From NCBI RefSeq assembly GCF_002257645.1, contig NZ_NQMO01000008.1:248001-312000 (forward strand): a stretch of 64,000 nt of DNA, written 5' to 3'. The notes under the pieces are model-generated. The model saw only the letters and a program-made list of their open reading frames with translations, did not search any database and was not told where the DNA came from. Numbering within the stretch: the first letter of the stretch is position 1; the number at the start of each line of letters is the position of its first letter. Position numbers and translations under genes: made by a program. Of this stretch, positions 45,808 through 54,685 are shown one piece after another. This DNA comes from Paenibacillus sp. XY044 (lineage in GTDB: Bacteria; Bacillota; Bacilli; Paenibacillales; Paenibacillaceae).

Positions 45808-47613
45808 TTGAGTAAGCGTTCTTTGAATGGAACTGACTTTACCGCTATGGTTCTGGCCGGGGCGGAACAATTGCAGCAGCATGCCGAGCATGTCAATTCA
45901 TTGAATGTGTTTCCGGTTCCTGACGGGGATACGGGAACGAACATGAATCTGACGATGGGTGCCGGTGTCGCTGAACTGAAGAGAAACAATTCGAATTCGA
46001 TCGGGCACAGCGCTGGCGTGCTGTCCAAGGGACTGCTCATGGGCGCTCGGGGAAACTCCGGCGTGATTACCTCCCAATTGTTCCGTGGTTTTGGACGTTA
46101 CGCTGCAACCTATGACGAGCTGAATGCGGTTCAGTTTGCGCAGGCGCTGCAGACCGGGGTTGACGCGGCTTACAAAGCGGTGGTCAAGCCGGTGGAGGGC
46201 ACGATCCTGACGGTTGCGAAGGAAGCCGCGAAGCATGCGGTATTTTTGGCGCGGCGCACGCCGGATATTACGGAGCTCATGGAGCAGGTGCTCGCCAAAG
46301 CAAAAGAAACATTAGCCCAGACTCCGGAGATGCTCCCCGTGCTGAAGCAAGTGGGGGTTGTCGATTCGGGGGGACAAGGTCTGGTATATATTTACGAGGG
46401 ATTTCTGCAATATTTGCACAGCGTCGGCGAAGGCGGCTATGATTATCAGCCGTTTGCTGCTCCGAATGCGGGACAGCCGGTCTCTGATCAACCAGCGGCA
46501 GCAAGAATTCAGACCAAGTCTGCGCCGATGGTGGCGGAAGCTCCGGATATCGCGCAGTCCCGCCTGGAAACGGAAGACATCGAATTTTTATACGACATGG
46601 AATTTTTCATCAACCGGAAGTTAGGGGATGCGGCAGGTACGCATTTCGACGAGGATCAATTCAGGAAAGCGTTGTCAACGAACGGAGATTCGATTATCGT
46701 CATCGCCGATGACGAGATCATCAAGGTCCACGTGCATTCCAAAGCTCCGGGCGAGGTGCTCAATTTGGCGCTTCGTTACGGCGAAATTACCCAGATTCAT
46801 ATTCTGAATATGCGCGAGCAGCACCGTGACCTTTTGTCGGCCGGGATGGACATCGCACCGATGCCGGAAGTCTTTGCCGACATTCCGGTCGAATCGATGG
46901 ACCACGCGCCGGAAGAGGCGCCCGCCGAGCCGCCTGCCGATGAACTGGCTCCTTACGGGTTTATCGCCGTTGCCTCCGGACAGGGCATTGCGGACATTTT
47001 CAAGAGCCTGGGCGTCGATGTCGTTCTCTCTGGCGGCCAGACGATGAATCCGAGCACGGAGGATTTTGTGAACGCGATCGCGTCCATTTCCGCGCACCAC
47101 ATTTACATTTTGCCGAACAACTCCAACATTGTGCTGGCCGCTCAGCAGGCGGGAGAACTGCTTGAGGGCGAACGCAGCGTGAAGGTCATTCCAAGCAAAA
47201 CGGTGCCTCAAGGCATTGCTGCGGCATTTGCCTTCTCAGAGGAAGATTCCGAGGAGACGAATACGAGCAGCATGCTGGAAGCCATCAGCCGGATCAAGTC
47301 GGGTCAGGTAACCTACGCCGTACGCGACTCGCAAATTGATCAGCTGGATATTAAGGCCGGCCAGTTTATCGGCATCGAAAATTCGAAGATTGTGACGGCT
47401 GCCGAAGGGCTTCTGCCTGCATGCCAGGAGCTTTTGAGCAAGATGCTGGAGAACGGGGACGAAATTGTGACCATTCTCGCCGGAGAAGAGGCGAACCCGG
47501 AAATGACGGGCGAATTGGCCGCATGGCTCGCAGAGCATTATCCGGATGCCGAAATTGAAGTGCATCAAGGCGGACAGCCGCTGTACTATTATATTTTTTC
47601 AGTGGAATCTTAA
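45808..47613 (+). CDS. fakA: Fatty acid kinase, ATP-binding subunit FakA (YloV)
   Basis: Phosphorylates fatty acids bound to a DegV/FakB protein so that exogenous fatty acids enter phospholipid synthesis. 601 residues from TTG 45808 (AAGGGGA upstream). The N-terminal DhaL kinase domain has NVFPVPDGDTGTNMNLTM (metal-binding Asp triad) and ARGNSGVITSQLFRG. A middle domain carries the metal-binding region with HVHSKAPGEVL, and the C-terminal DegV-like domain has GGQTMNPSTEDFVNA and ILPNNSNIVLAA. The next gene is a DegV protein, a likely FakB partner. Confidence 0.95.
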   Translation: MSKRSLNGTDFTAMVLAGAEQLQQHAEHVNSLNVFPVPDGDTGTNMNLTMGAGVAELKRNNSNSIGHSAGVLSKGLLMGARGNSGVITSQLFRGFGRYAATYDELNAVQFAQALQTGVDAAYKAVVKPVEGTILTVAKEAAKHAVFLARRTPDITELMEQVLAKAKETLAQTPEMLPVLKQVGVVDSGGQGLVYIYEGFLQYLHSVGEGGYDYQPFAAPNAGQPVSDQPAAARIQTKSAPMVAEAPDIAQSRLETEDIEFLYDMEFFINRKLGDAAGTHFDEDQFRKALSTNGDSIIVIADDEIIKVHVHSKAPGEVLNLALRYGEITQIHILNMREQHRDLLSAGMDIAPMPEVFADIPVESMDHAPEEAPAEPPADELAPYGFIAVASGQGIADIFKSLGVDVVLSGGQTMNPSTEDFVNAIASISAHHIYILPNNSNIVLAAQQAGELLEGERSVKVIPSKTVPQGIAAAFAFSEEDSEETNTSSMLEAISRIKSGQVTYAVRDSQIDQLDIKAGQFIGIENSKIVTAAEGLLPACQELLSKMLENGDEIVTILAGEEANPEMTGELAAWLAEHYPDAEIEVHQGGQPLYYYIFSVES

Positions 47614-47671
47614 AGAGCAGCCTTGGGACCGAGTATCAAAGTTTGAATGAAAATGAAGGAGGCCCCACCCG

Positions 47672-48529
47672 ATGACCCAACCGGTAATCGTAACGGACAG
47701 TACGGCCGATATACCCGAGGATATCGCGAAGCAGCACGACATCCATGTCGTTCCGCTCCGGCTGATGTTTGGTGAGGATACCTTTGAAGACGGCGTGGAT
47801 ATTTCCGCCGAGGTGTTCTACAAACGGCTTGTCCAGTCCGAGCAGCTTCCGACCACGTCGCAGGCTTCTCCAGCAGATTATATGCAAGTCTATCAAGACA
47901 TTATGAATGAATATCCGGGTTCGCCGATTATTTCCCTTCATATTTCCTCTGGACTTAGCGGTACCTATCAATCGGCCATGATTGCCAAGTCCATGCTGGA
48001 GGGCGATCCGGATATTACGATCGTCGATTCCAAATCGGCTTCCTACGGATTCGGCCTGCTGGTCGTGCATGCGGCCAGACTGGCGGCCGAAGGAAAAACG
48101 GCGGAGGAGATCGTGCGCTCCGTCGAGGAAGTGCGGCGGCAGCGCAAGCTGTATTTCCTCGTGGACACGCTGGAATATTTGCAAAAGGGTGGGCGGATCG
48201 GCAAGGCGGCGGCCATGATCGGCAACCTGCTGAACATCAAGCCGATTCTGTCCATCGACGAAGAAGGCATTATTTATGCGGTGGAAAAGGTCAGAGGCCG
48301 CAAGAAGGCGATGGCCCGGATCCTGGAGCGTTTTCGGGAGGATTTGGGCGGCGTTCAAAACATCAATGTGGCAGTGGGCCATACGGCCGACCCGGCTTCA
48401 GCCGAGCCCGTGCTTGAGGATCTGTCGCGGGACTTCCGGCTGCAGGAGGTCGTTCTGACGAACATCGGACCAGTCGTCGGAAGCCATGTCGGGCCCGGGA
48501 CACTGGCCGTGTTTATATGGCCCGCTTAA
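47672..48529 (+). CDS. DegV family fatty-acid-binding protein (FakB-like)
   Basis: 285 residues with VTDSTADIPED at the N-terminus, TTSQASPADYM, SSGLSGTYQSA (the SGT motif that holds the fatty-acid carboxylate) and the C-terminal VGSHVGPGTLAVF. DegV/FakB proteins present fatty acids to FakA; direct adjacency to fakA makes a FakB role likely. Other DegV copies may exist in the genome. AAGGAGG precedes the ATG. Confidence 0.93.
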   Translation: MTQPVIVTDSTADIPEDIAKQHDIHVVPLRLMFGEDTFEDGVDISAEVFYKRLVQSEQLPTTSQASPADYMQVYQDIMNEYPGSPIISLHISSGLSGTYQSAMIAKSMLEGDPDITIVDSKSASYGFGLLVVHAARLAAEGKTAEEIVRSVEEVRRQRKLYFLVDTLEYLQKGGRIGKAAAMIGNLLNIKPILSIDEEGIIYAVEKVRGRKKAMARILERFREDLGGVQNINVAVGHTADPASAEPVLEDLSRDFRLQEVVLTNIGPVVGSHVGPGTLAVFIWPA

Positions 48530-48543
48530 ATGAGGGATAACAA

Positions 48544-50595
48544 ATGAGTCTGAGTCTTGAACAAATATCGATACGGCAGGTCCGCGGCGTGAGCGCCCTC
48601 AAGGAAGGGGAGCTTCACGCCTTTGGCATCTTTACGGTGAAGGATTTGCTGGAATATTATCCGTTCCGGTACGAGGATTACCGGCTCCGTTCGCTGCAGG
48701 ATGTGAAGGACGGGGACAAAATTACGATCCAGGCAAAGGTGATGGGCGTTCCCGTGCTGCAGCGGTACGGGCGGAAGTCCCGCCTCAGCTGCAAAATGAT
48801 GGCTGAGGAGTGGATGTTCACCGCCACCTGGTTCAATCGGCATTTTCTGAAGGATCAGCTGACATCCGGGCGGGAAATCGTGCTCGTCGGCAAATGGGAT
48901 CAGCGACGCATGCAGCTGACCGTGTCGGAATCGGAGTTTCCGGACCAGGGGGCATGGCGCAGCGGTACGGTTCAGCCGGTCTATTCGGTCGGGGGCAAAA
49001 TCACGCAGACCTGGATGCGCAAAACGATGACCCAGGCGCTTGAGCAGTACGGGGAAATGATTCCGGAAATTTTGCCGGAGGAACTGCTGCGGAAATACCA
49101 TCTGATGCCGCGGAAAAAGGCGATCGCTACGATCCACCAGCCCCAGGATACCGGGGAAGGACAGCAGGGGCGCGAGCGGATGGTGTATGAGGAGCTGTTT
49201 CTGTTTCAGCTAAAAATGCAGGCGTTCCGCGCCCTGAACCGGGGGCGGAGGGACGGCGTCGTCCATACGGTGGACAACAAAACGATGCGCGAGTTCGTGC
49301 GCAGCCTGCCGTTCGAGCTGACCGATGCGCAGAAGAAGGTCGAGCTCGAAATCCTGCAGGACATGCGCTCACCGCACTGCATGAACCGGCTGCTGCAGGG
49401 AGATGTCGGCTCCGGCAAAACGGTGCTGGCGGCCATCGGCTTGTACGCGTCGGTGCGTTCGGGCTATCAAGGCTCGCTGATGGTGCCGACCGAAATTTTG
49501 GCCGAGCAGCATACGCGTTCGCTGCAGAAGCTGTTTGAGCCGTTCGGCATCACCGTCGGCCTGCTGACCGGCAGCGTCACGGGGCGGAAGCGCAAGGATC
49601 TGCTCGCCTCGCTGCAGATGGGCTTAATCGATATCGTCGTCGGGACGCATGCCCTGATTCAGGAGGACGTATTTTTCCGTAAGCTGGGGCTGGTCGTTAC
49701 CGACGAGCAGCACCGGTTCGGCGTTAACCAGCGCGGCATCCTGCGGCGCAAGGGATATAATCCGGACGTGCTGACGATGACCGCGACGCCGATTCCGCGG
49801 ACGCTGGCGATTACGGCGTTCGGGGACATGGACGTATCCACGCTGTCGGAGCGCCCGAAGGGTCGGATCCCGATCACGACGTACTGGGTCAAGCACAATA
49901 TGCTCGACCGGGTGCTGGGCTTCATCGCCCGCGAGGTGGACCAGGGGCGCCAAGCGTACCTGATCTGCCCGCTGATCGAGGAGTCGGACAAGCTGGACGT
50001 GCAGAACGCCATCGATCTGCATGTCCAGATGCAGCAGGCGTTCCCTTCCTACAAAGTGGGTCTGCTGCACGGCCGCATGACGCCGGCCGAGAAGGAGGAA
50101 GTCATGCGGGCCTTCTACGATAACGAAGTGCAGCTGCTCGTCTCGACGACCGTCGTCGAGGTCGGGGTGGACGTGCCGAATGCGACGCTGATGATCATTA
50201 TGGACGCGGACCGTTTCGGCCTGTCGCAGCTGCATCAGCTTCGGGGCCGCGTCGGCCGCGGCGAGCACGCTTCCTACTGCGTGCTGATCGCCGATCCGAA
50301 GTCGGAGGTCGGGCAGGAGCGCATGAACGTCATGACTGAGACCGACGACGGCTTTGAGGTATCCCGGCGCGACCTGGACCTTCGCGGACCGGGCGATTTC
50401 TTCGGCACGAAGCAGAGCGGGCTGCCGGAGTTCCGCCTGGCGGACATGGTCAGCGACTTTGCCGTGCTGGAGCAGGCGAGGGATGACGCCGCCCGGATGG
50501 TAGCGGATCCGGTGTTTTGGACCTCCCCGGGGTACGGACCGCTGCGGGATTACCTGCAGCAGGAGCAGATTTTTCAAGGAGATTTGGTCGATTAG
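48544..50595 (+). CDS. recG: ATP-dependent DNA helicase RecG
   Basis: Remodels stalled forks and branched recombination intermediates. 683 residues with the wedge OB domain (ITIQAKVMGVPVLQRYG) at the N-terminus, Walker A GDVGSGKTVLA, the DEQH box in VTDEQHRFGVNQR, TATPIPRTLA, and HQLRGRVGRGEHASYC near the end, plus the TRG-like FEVSRRDLDLRGPGDFFGTKQSG. GAGGGA precedes the ATG, 14 bases after the DegV gene. It closes the part of the window that follows B. subtilis synteny. Confidence 0.97.
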   Translation: MSLSLEQISIRQVRGVSALKEGELHAFGIFTVKDLLEYYPFRYEDYRLRSLQDVKDGDKITIQAKVMGVPVLQRYGRKSRLSCKMMAEEWMFTATWFNRHFLKDQLTSGREIVLVGKWDQRRMQLTVSESEFPDQGAWRSGTVQPVYSVGGKITQTWMRKTMTQALEQYGEMIPEILPEELLRKYHLMPRKKAIATIHQPQDTGEGQQGRERMVYEELFLFQLKMQAFRALNRGRRDGVVHTVDNKTMREFVRSLPFELTDAQKKVELEILQDMRSPHCMNRLLQGDVGSGKTVLAAIGLYASVRSGYQGSLMVPTEILAEQHTRSLQKLFEPFGITVGLLTGSVTGRKRKDLLASLQMGLIDIVVGTHALIQEDVFFRKLGLVVTDEQHRFGVNQRGILRRKGYNPDVLTMTATPIPRTLAITAFGDMDVSTLSERPKGRIPITTYWVKHNMLDRVLGFIAREVDQGRQAYLICPLIEESDKLDVQNAIDLHVQMQQAFPSYKVGLLHGRMTPAEKEEVMRAFYDNEVQLLVSTTVVEVGVDVPNATLMIIMDADRFGLSQLHQLRGRVGRGEHASYCVLIADPKSEVGQERMNVMTETDDGFEVSRRDLDLRGPGDFFGTKQSGLPEFRLADMVSDFAVLEQARDDAARMVADPVFWTSPGYGPLRDYLQQEQIFQGDLVD

Positions 50596-50657
50596 GTCAG
50601 TGGACAACCCTTCCCGTCATATACTTAGTTGGACTGCATTAGACGGGAGGTGCCAAT

Positions 50658-50945
50658 ATGGGTTATCAGCAGTACGGAATCAGCCCCCAATTGGTCGCAC
50701 GGATCAAGCTGAAGATGAAAAATCCGGCCACCAAGGAGCGTATTAAAAAGTTGATCGATGGCGTCAACAAACAGGACCTGCAGGATCCGGCCAGGGTGCA
50801 GCGGATGGTCAAGTCGGCATCGTCCATTCTGAACGAGAAGCTGACCGGCGCCGAGGAAGGACAAATCGTCCGGTTTGTCCTCGCTCAAAAGATCGATCCT
50901 AATAATACGTTCCACCTGATCAAGTTGTGGGGAATGTTCCGCTGA
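50658..50945 (+). CDS. Stage VI sporulation protein F-like protein
   Basis: 95 residues, helical and basic. The layout of short helices (GISPQLVARIKLKMKNPATKERIKKLI, DPARVQRMVKSASSIL, GAEEGQIVRFVLAQKIDP) resembles SpoVIF, a coat-assembly factor dependent on sigma-K/GerE in B. subtilis. GGAGG lies before the ATG. A terminator follows closely. The family assignment rests on pattern similarity and is moderately sure. Confidence 0.65.
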   Translation: MGYQQYGISPQLVARIKLKMKNPATKERIKKLIDGVNKQDLQDPARVQRMVKSASSILNEKLTGAEEGQIVRFVLAQKIDPNNTFHLIKLWGMFR

Positions 50946-50970
50946 GAAGCAAACAAACAGTTAGGATGCA

Positions 50971-51004
50971 GCCCCTCGGGAGAGCCCGGGGGGCTCTTTT
51001 TTTT
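50971..51004 (+). terminator. Terminator of the spoVIF-like gene
   Basis: AGCCCCTCGGG pairs with CCCGGGGGGCT around AGAG, followed by CTTTTTTTT. Confidence 0.9.
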
Positions 51005-51173
51005 GTGTTCAAAAAGCGGGGAGCAACGTGATCTATCCGGACCTGTTGACGTAATCGTTTGTCAGGCGCGGCGGGCTCTATTCCATTGAAGATAACACGG
51101 CAATTCTTATTGGAAGCCCGCCGGTCCGTTCTAGTCATTTGGACGTATTATGACGCACGGTGTCAGATATTGC

Positions 51174-51199
51174 GTTTGAAACAGAGAAATATTGGGTAA
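51174..51199 (+). promoter_or_regulatory. Sigma-B-like promoter candidate before the dehydrogenase cluster
   Basis: GTTTGA (51174-51179), 14 bases, GGGTAA (51194-51199) resembles general-stress promoters (GTTTAA, 12-15, GGGTAT). Whether this organism has a sigma-B is unknown. Apart from this, the 250 bases before the gene hold nothing I recognise. Confidence 0.3.
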
Positions 51200-51257
51200 C
51201 TGATTCGAAGTGGCCTTTTTTATTGCTTCCACAATATTCATAATTGGAGGGATCATA

Positions 51258-52043
51258 TTGCCAGGACTGAAATTGGGAAAGAGCAGCAAGCCGGCCCGGT
51301 CGAAAGAACCGGATGAATCCCGGCGGAAATTTTTGAAAGCCTCGGGAATGACGTTGGGAGGTCTTGTCGTCGGCGGCGTGTTTGGGGGCGTTCTGACGGA
51401 CAGTCTGGAGAAAAATCAGGCCCCCGAGACGGCACCGGCCAGCAGCGAACCGGAGGCTTCGCTGCAGGATGCGCTGATGTTCTTTAACCAGGACCAGTTT
51501 AAAATGACCGATGCGGCGGTCGAAAGGATTTATCCCGAAGATGAGAACGGTCCCGGGGCCAAAGCGCTGGGCGTGGCCTTTTTTATTGATCATCAGCTTG
51601 CTGGCCCTTGGGGGTATAATGCGCGGGACTATATGATGGGTCCTTTTGTCCAGGCCCAGACAACGCAGGGAGAACAATCGCGGCTGAAACGCAACGAGAT
51701 GTTCACGCTGGGCCTGGAGGGACTGAAGAGCTATTGCCAGCAGAAGCACCAAAAGGGCTTTACGGAGCTTGAGGCCCAGCAGCAGGATGAAGTGCTGACC
51801 GCCATGGAAAAAGGGGACAAATTCCCTATGCGCGGGGTGACGAGCAGCAGCTTTTTCAACATGCTGAAAAATTTGACGATCGAGGGCGTATACGCGGATC
51901 CGCTCTATGGCGGCAACCGGAATATGAACGGATGGAAGATGCGGAATTTTCCGGGCAACCAGATGAGCTATGCCCAGCAGATTACGAAGGAAGGGCTGGT
52001 CCAGATCCAGCCGAAAAGCCTGCAGGCTCACATGAGCGAATAA
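51258..52043 (+). CDS. Tat-exported gluconate 2-dehydrogenase subunit 3-like protein
   Basis: Small subunit of a membrane or extracytoplasmic flavin dehydrogenase. 261 residues from TTG 51258 (TTGGAGGGA upstream). The N-terminus carries a twin-arginine signal, SRRKFLKASGMTLGG (Arg22-Arg23) with a hydrophobic stretch to about residue 45. The mature part (FFNQDQFKMTDAAVERIYPEDENGPGAKALGVAFFIDHQLAG, split here as FFNQDQFKMTDAAVERIYP and GAKALGVAFFIDHQL) fits the gluconate 2-DH subunit 3 family. The following gene is its FAD subunit, which has no signal of its own and is probably carried out folded with this one. A tatA gene lies in the same cluster. Confidence 0.88.
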   Translation: MPGLKLGKSSKPARSKEPDESRRKFLKASGMTLGGLVVGGVFGGVLTDSLEKNQAPETAPASSEPEASLQDALMFFNQDQFKMTDAAVERIYPEDENGPGAKALGVAFFIDHQLAGPWGYNARDYMMGPFVQAQTTQGEQSRLKRNEMFTLGLEGLKSYCQQKHQKGFTELEAQQQDEVLTAMEKGDKFPMRGVTSSSFFNMLKNLTIEGVYADPLYGGNRNMNGWKMRNFPGNQMSYAQQITKEGLVQIQPKSLQAHMSE

Positions 52044-52071
52044 ATTTCACGGATATAAGGGGACATCAGAC

Positions 52072-53790
52072 GTGGCCAAATTACCTAAAGTACCAGTGGT
52101 TATTGTTGGAATGGGCTGGGTCGGCGGCATCATTGCGGCGGAGCTGACCAAAGCGGGCATCCAGGTCGTCGGACTGGAGCGCGGAAAAAGCCGGAGTACG
52201 GAAGATTATTTTATGGATCATGATGAGCTGCGGTATGCGCGGCGTTTTGAACTGATGCAGGACTTATCCAAGGAAACGATCTCATTCCGCAATACGGAAG
52301 CGATGAGGGCGCTGCCGATGCGCAGCTACGGCTCCTTCCTGCTGGGGGATGGGCTCGGCGGTGCCGGATCGCATTGGAACGGGCAGACGCACCGCTTCCT
52401 GCCGTATGACTTTGAGATCTACAGCAAGACCGTCGATCGGTATGGAAAAGGCAAAATTCCCGAGGGCATGCAGCTGCAGGACTGGGGAATCACGTATGAC
52501 GAAATCGAACCGTACTACGACAAGTTTGAGCAGATGGCCGGCATTTCCGGGGAATCGGAGGCGAACCCGATGCTTGGCAAACGGTCCAATCCGTTTCCGA
52601 CTCCGCCGATGAAAAAAACGCCGATTCTGCAAAAGTTCGATGAGGCGTCGAAGAAGCTCGGATACCATCCGTACATGATCCCTTCGGCGAACCTGAGCGA
52701 GAACTACAAAAATCCAGACGGCGTATCCCGGGCAGCGTGCCAGTACTGCGGATTTTGCGAGCGGTTCGGCTGCGAATACGGAGCCAAGGCGGATCCTGTC
52801 GTTACCGTCATCCCGACGGCGATGGCAACCGGCAAGCTGGAGGTGCGCACCTTCTCGAACGTGACGGAGATTTTGCATGACGGCAAAAAAGCGACCGGTG
52901 TGGTGTACGTCAATACGGTGACCGGAGAAGAGGTGACCCAGCCGGCGGACGTGGTCATTCTCGGCAGCTTCGTGCTGAACAACGTGCGCCTGCTGTTGAG
53001 CTCCAAGCTTGGGACGCCCTATGACCGGAAAACCGGACGGGGTAGCATCGGCCGGAATTATGCGTATCAGGTCAACTCCGGGCGAGCGGTCGGCTTTTAC
53101 GATGACGAAGAGTTCAGCACGTTTATGGGTGCCGGGGCGCTCGGGATGGAGCTCGACGACTTCAACGGGGACAACTTCGATCACTCCGATTTGAAGTTTT
53201 TGCACGGGGCAGGCATCCGGATCAGCCAGAACGGCCTGCGCCCGATCGAGAACAATCCGGCGCCGCAGGGTACGCCGACCTGGGGGAAGGAATGGAAGGA
53301 GACCACGCTGAAGTACGCCAACCGGGTGCTGACCGTAGCGACGCAGGGTGCCAGCCTGCCCTGGAAACACCATTACCTGGATCTCGATCCGACCTATAAG
53401 GACGTTTACGGCCAGCCGCTGCTGCGGATTACGTTTGATTTCGAAGAGCAGGACCGCGAGCTGACGAAGTTTCTGGCGGACAAGGCGGGCAAGGTCATGA
53501 AAGAGATGGGGCCTTCCCATTTGGAGATCAAGGACAAGCTGGATCCGTACAATATCGTCCCTTACCAATCGACCCACAATACCGGAGGGGTCATTATGGG
53601 CTCGGACCCGGAAACGTCGGCGGTGAACAGTTACCTGCAGATGTGGGATGCGGAGAACGTGTTTGTCGTGGGCGCTTCGGCCTTCCCGCATAATAGCGGA
53701 TACAATCCGACCGATACTGTCGGCGCGCTCGCCTACAGGGCGGCGGAAGGAATCCAGAAATATTTGAAGCAGGGAGGCATGCTTGTCTGA
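52072..53790 (+). CDS. GMC-family FAD dehydrogenase, large subunit
   Basis: 572-residue flavoprotein that oxidises a sugar or alcohol and passes electrons onward. It starts with GTG 52072 (AAGGGGA upstream). FAD-binding VVIVGMGWVGGIIAAEL has the GxGxxG at 13-18; GDGLGGAGSHWNG matches the second GMC motif. The C-terminus has HNTGGVIMGSDP and FPHNSGYNPTDTVGALAYRAAE with the catalytic His/Asn. An unusual Cys cluster, Cys223-226-229-234 (CQYCGFCERFGC), may hold an Fe-S centre, as in bacterial FAD-glucose and fructose dehydrogenases. No signal peptide. The substrate is not predictable. Confidence 0.9.
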   Translation: MAKLPKVPVVIVGMGWVGGIIAAELTKAGIQVVGLERGKSRSTEDYFMDHDELRYARRFELMQDLSKETISFRNTEAMRALPMRSYGSFLLGDGLGGAGSHWNGQTHRFLPYDFEIYSKTVDRYGKGKIPEGMQLQDWGITYDEIEPYYDKFEQMAGISGESEANPMLGKRSNPFPTPPMKKTPILQKFDEASKKLGYHPYMIPSANLSENYKNPDGVSRAACQYCGFCERFGCEYGAKADPVVTVIPTAMATGKLEVRTFSNVTEILHDGKKATGVVYVNTVTGEEVTQPADVVILGSFVLNNVRLLLSSKLGTPYDRKTGRGSIGRNYAYQVNSGRAVGFYDDEEFSTFMGAGALGMELDDFNGDNFDHSDLKFLHGAGIRISQNGLRPIENNPAPQGTPTWGKEWKETTLKYANRVLTVATQGASLPWKHHYLDLDPTYKDVYGQPLLRITFDFEEQDRELTKFLADKAGKVMKEMGPSHLEIKDKLDPYNIVPYQSTHNTGGVIMGSDPETSAVNSYLQMWDAENVFVVGASAFPHNSGYNPTDTVGALAYRAAEGIQKYLKQGGMLV

Positions 53791-53853
53791 ACGGGCAGTG
53801 CTTTCGGGCTCACGTGAAGGCATGCGAATTCATGTAAAAAGGAGGGAACGGCC

Positions 53854-54048
53854 ATGCTTTCGGCGATCGGAATACCGGGGCTGCTGCTGTTGCTGCTGCT
53901 CGTCCTGCTGCTGTTCGGGCCGTCCAAGCTGCCACAGCTCGGCAAAGCGGTAGGAACGACGCTTCACGAATTCCGCAGCTCCGCACGGCATCTGACGGAA
54001 GAAGATGAAGAGAAGCAAGAGACGGTGCGCCGCCAGGAAGGTCAATAG
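53854..54048 (+). CDS. tatA: Twin-arginine translocase subunit TatA
   Basis: 64 residues: a single N-terminal membrane helix (GIPGLLLLLLLVLLLFGPSK), the FGPSKLPQLGKAVGTTLHEF hinge and amphipathic helix, and an acidic charged tail. The FGxxKLP motif is diagnostic of TatA/TatE. GGAGGG precedes the ATG. No tatC is nearby, so it must work with a TatC encoded elsewhere. It lies 63 bases after the GMC gene whose partner carries a Tat signal, which suggests it serves that cargo. Confidence 0.95.
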   Translation: MLSAIGIPGLLLLLLLVLLLFGPSKLPQLGKAVGTTLHEFRSSARHLTEEDEEKQETVRRQEGQ

Positions 54049-54085
54049 AACGACGATAACTTATTCATTTTAACTGGAGGGATTT

Positions 54086-54463
54086 ATGATGAAAAAATGG
54101 ATGCTGATGGGACTTACACTGCTGCTGGTTTTTGTGCTTGGCGCCTGCGGAAGCGGTGGCGGCTCTTCGGACGAGTCTGCGTCTTCCGACGGCTCGGGCG
54201 GCGTGAAAGAAATCAAGGTGACGGCGTCAAACTTTAAGTTCGAGCCATCCGAGATCAAGGTCAAAAAGGGCGAGAAAGTCAAAATTACGCTGGAGAACAA
54301 AGATGGAAACCACGGTCTGGCCATTCCCGATTTCAACGTTGACCTGCAGAAGCCGAGCTCGGCCGAATTTACCGCCGATCAGGCAGGTGAGCATGAATTC
54401 CACTGCTCCGTCATGTGCGGCGCCGGCCACAGCGATATGAAGGGTACCCTGATTGTTGAATAA
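54086..54463 (+). CDS. CuA-type cupredoxin lipoprotein (COX2-like)
   Basis: 125-residue lipoprotein. The lipobox is LGAC (Cys21), followed by a Gly/Ser linker and one cupredoxin domain (about 40-125). Ligands of a binuclear CuA centre are visible: His76 (GNHGLAI), then HCSVMCGAGHSDM with Cys107, Cys111, His115 and Met118, the spacing of cytochrome oxidase subunit II. It could receive electrons from the adjacent flavodehydrogenase at the outer face of the membrane. Tandem ATGs at 54086 and 54089 follow CTGGAGGG. It is the last gene before a terminator. Confidence 0.9.
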   Translation: MMKKWMLMGLTLLLVFVLGACGSGGGSSDESASSDGSGGVKEIKVTASNFKFEPSEIKVKKGEKVKITLENKDGNHGLAIPDFNVDLQKPSSAEFTADQAGEHEFHCSVMCGAGHSDMKGTLIVE

Positions 54464-54524
54464 ATATGCATAGCGGATAAACCGCCGGACTGCCGCCTGA
54501 ATGACCAAAGGGAGGCAGATCAAG

Positions 54525-54575
54525 AAAGCGCCGCCCAGCCGGACCGTAAAGGTTCGCGCAGGCGGCGCTTTTTTT
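54525..54575 (+). terminator. Terminator of the dehydrogenase-tatA-cupredoxin cluster
   Basis: AAAGCGCCGCC (54525-54535) pairs with GGCGGCGCTTT (54561-54571) over a 25-base loop, followed by TTTT. Confidence 0.85.
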
Positions 54576-54660
54576 GTATATAAAAATTTTGGGATTTGCG
54601 AAAGTCCCGCAAAGGATTGGAATGTACTCGAAGCAAAACCGTTTTGCCATCCCTCGATAC

Positions 54661-54685
54661 AAAAATCGTTACCGCAGCGGTTACG
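54661..54685 (-). terminator. Probable terminator of the SRAP gene
   Basis: Minus-strand CGTAACC and GGTAACG arms (one mismatch) with a short loop, followed by ATTTTT; it overlaps the stop codon. Confidence 0.5.

Noticed and set aside
52282..53823. 513-codon minus-strand frame opposite the GMC dehydrogenase
   Set aside because: Antisense shadow of a GC-rich gene; no family features.
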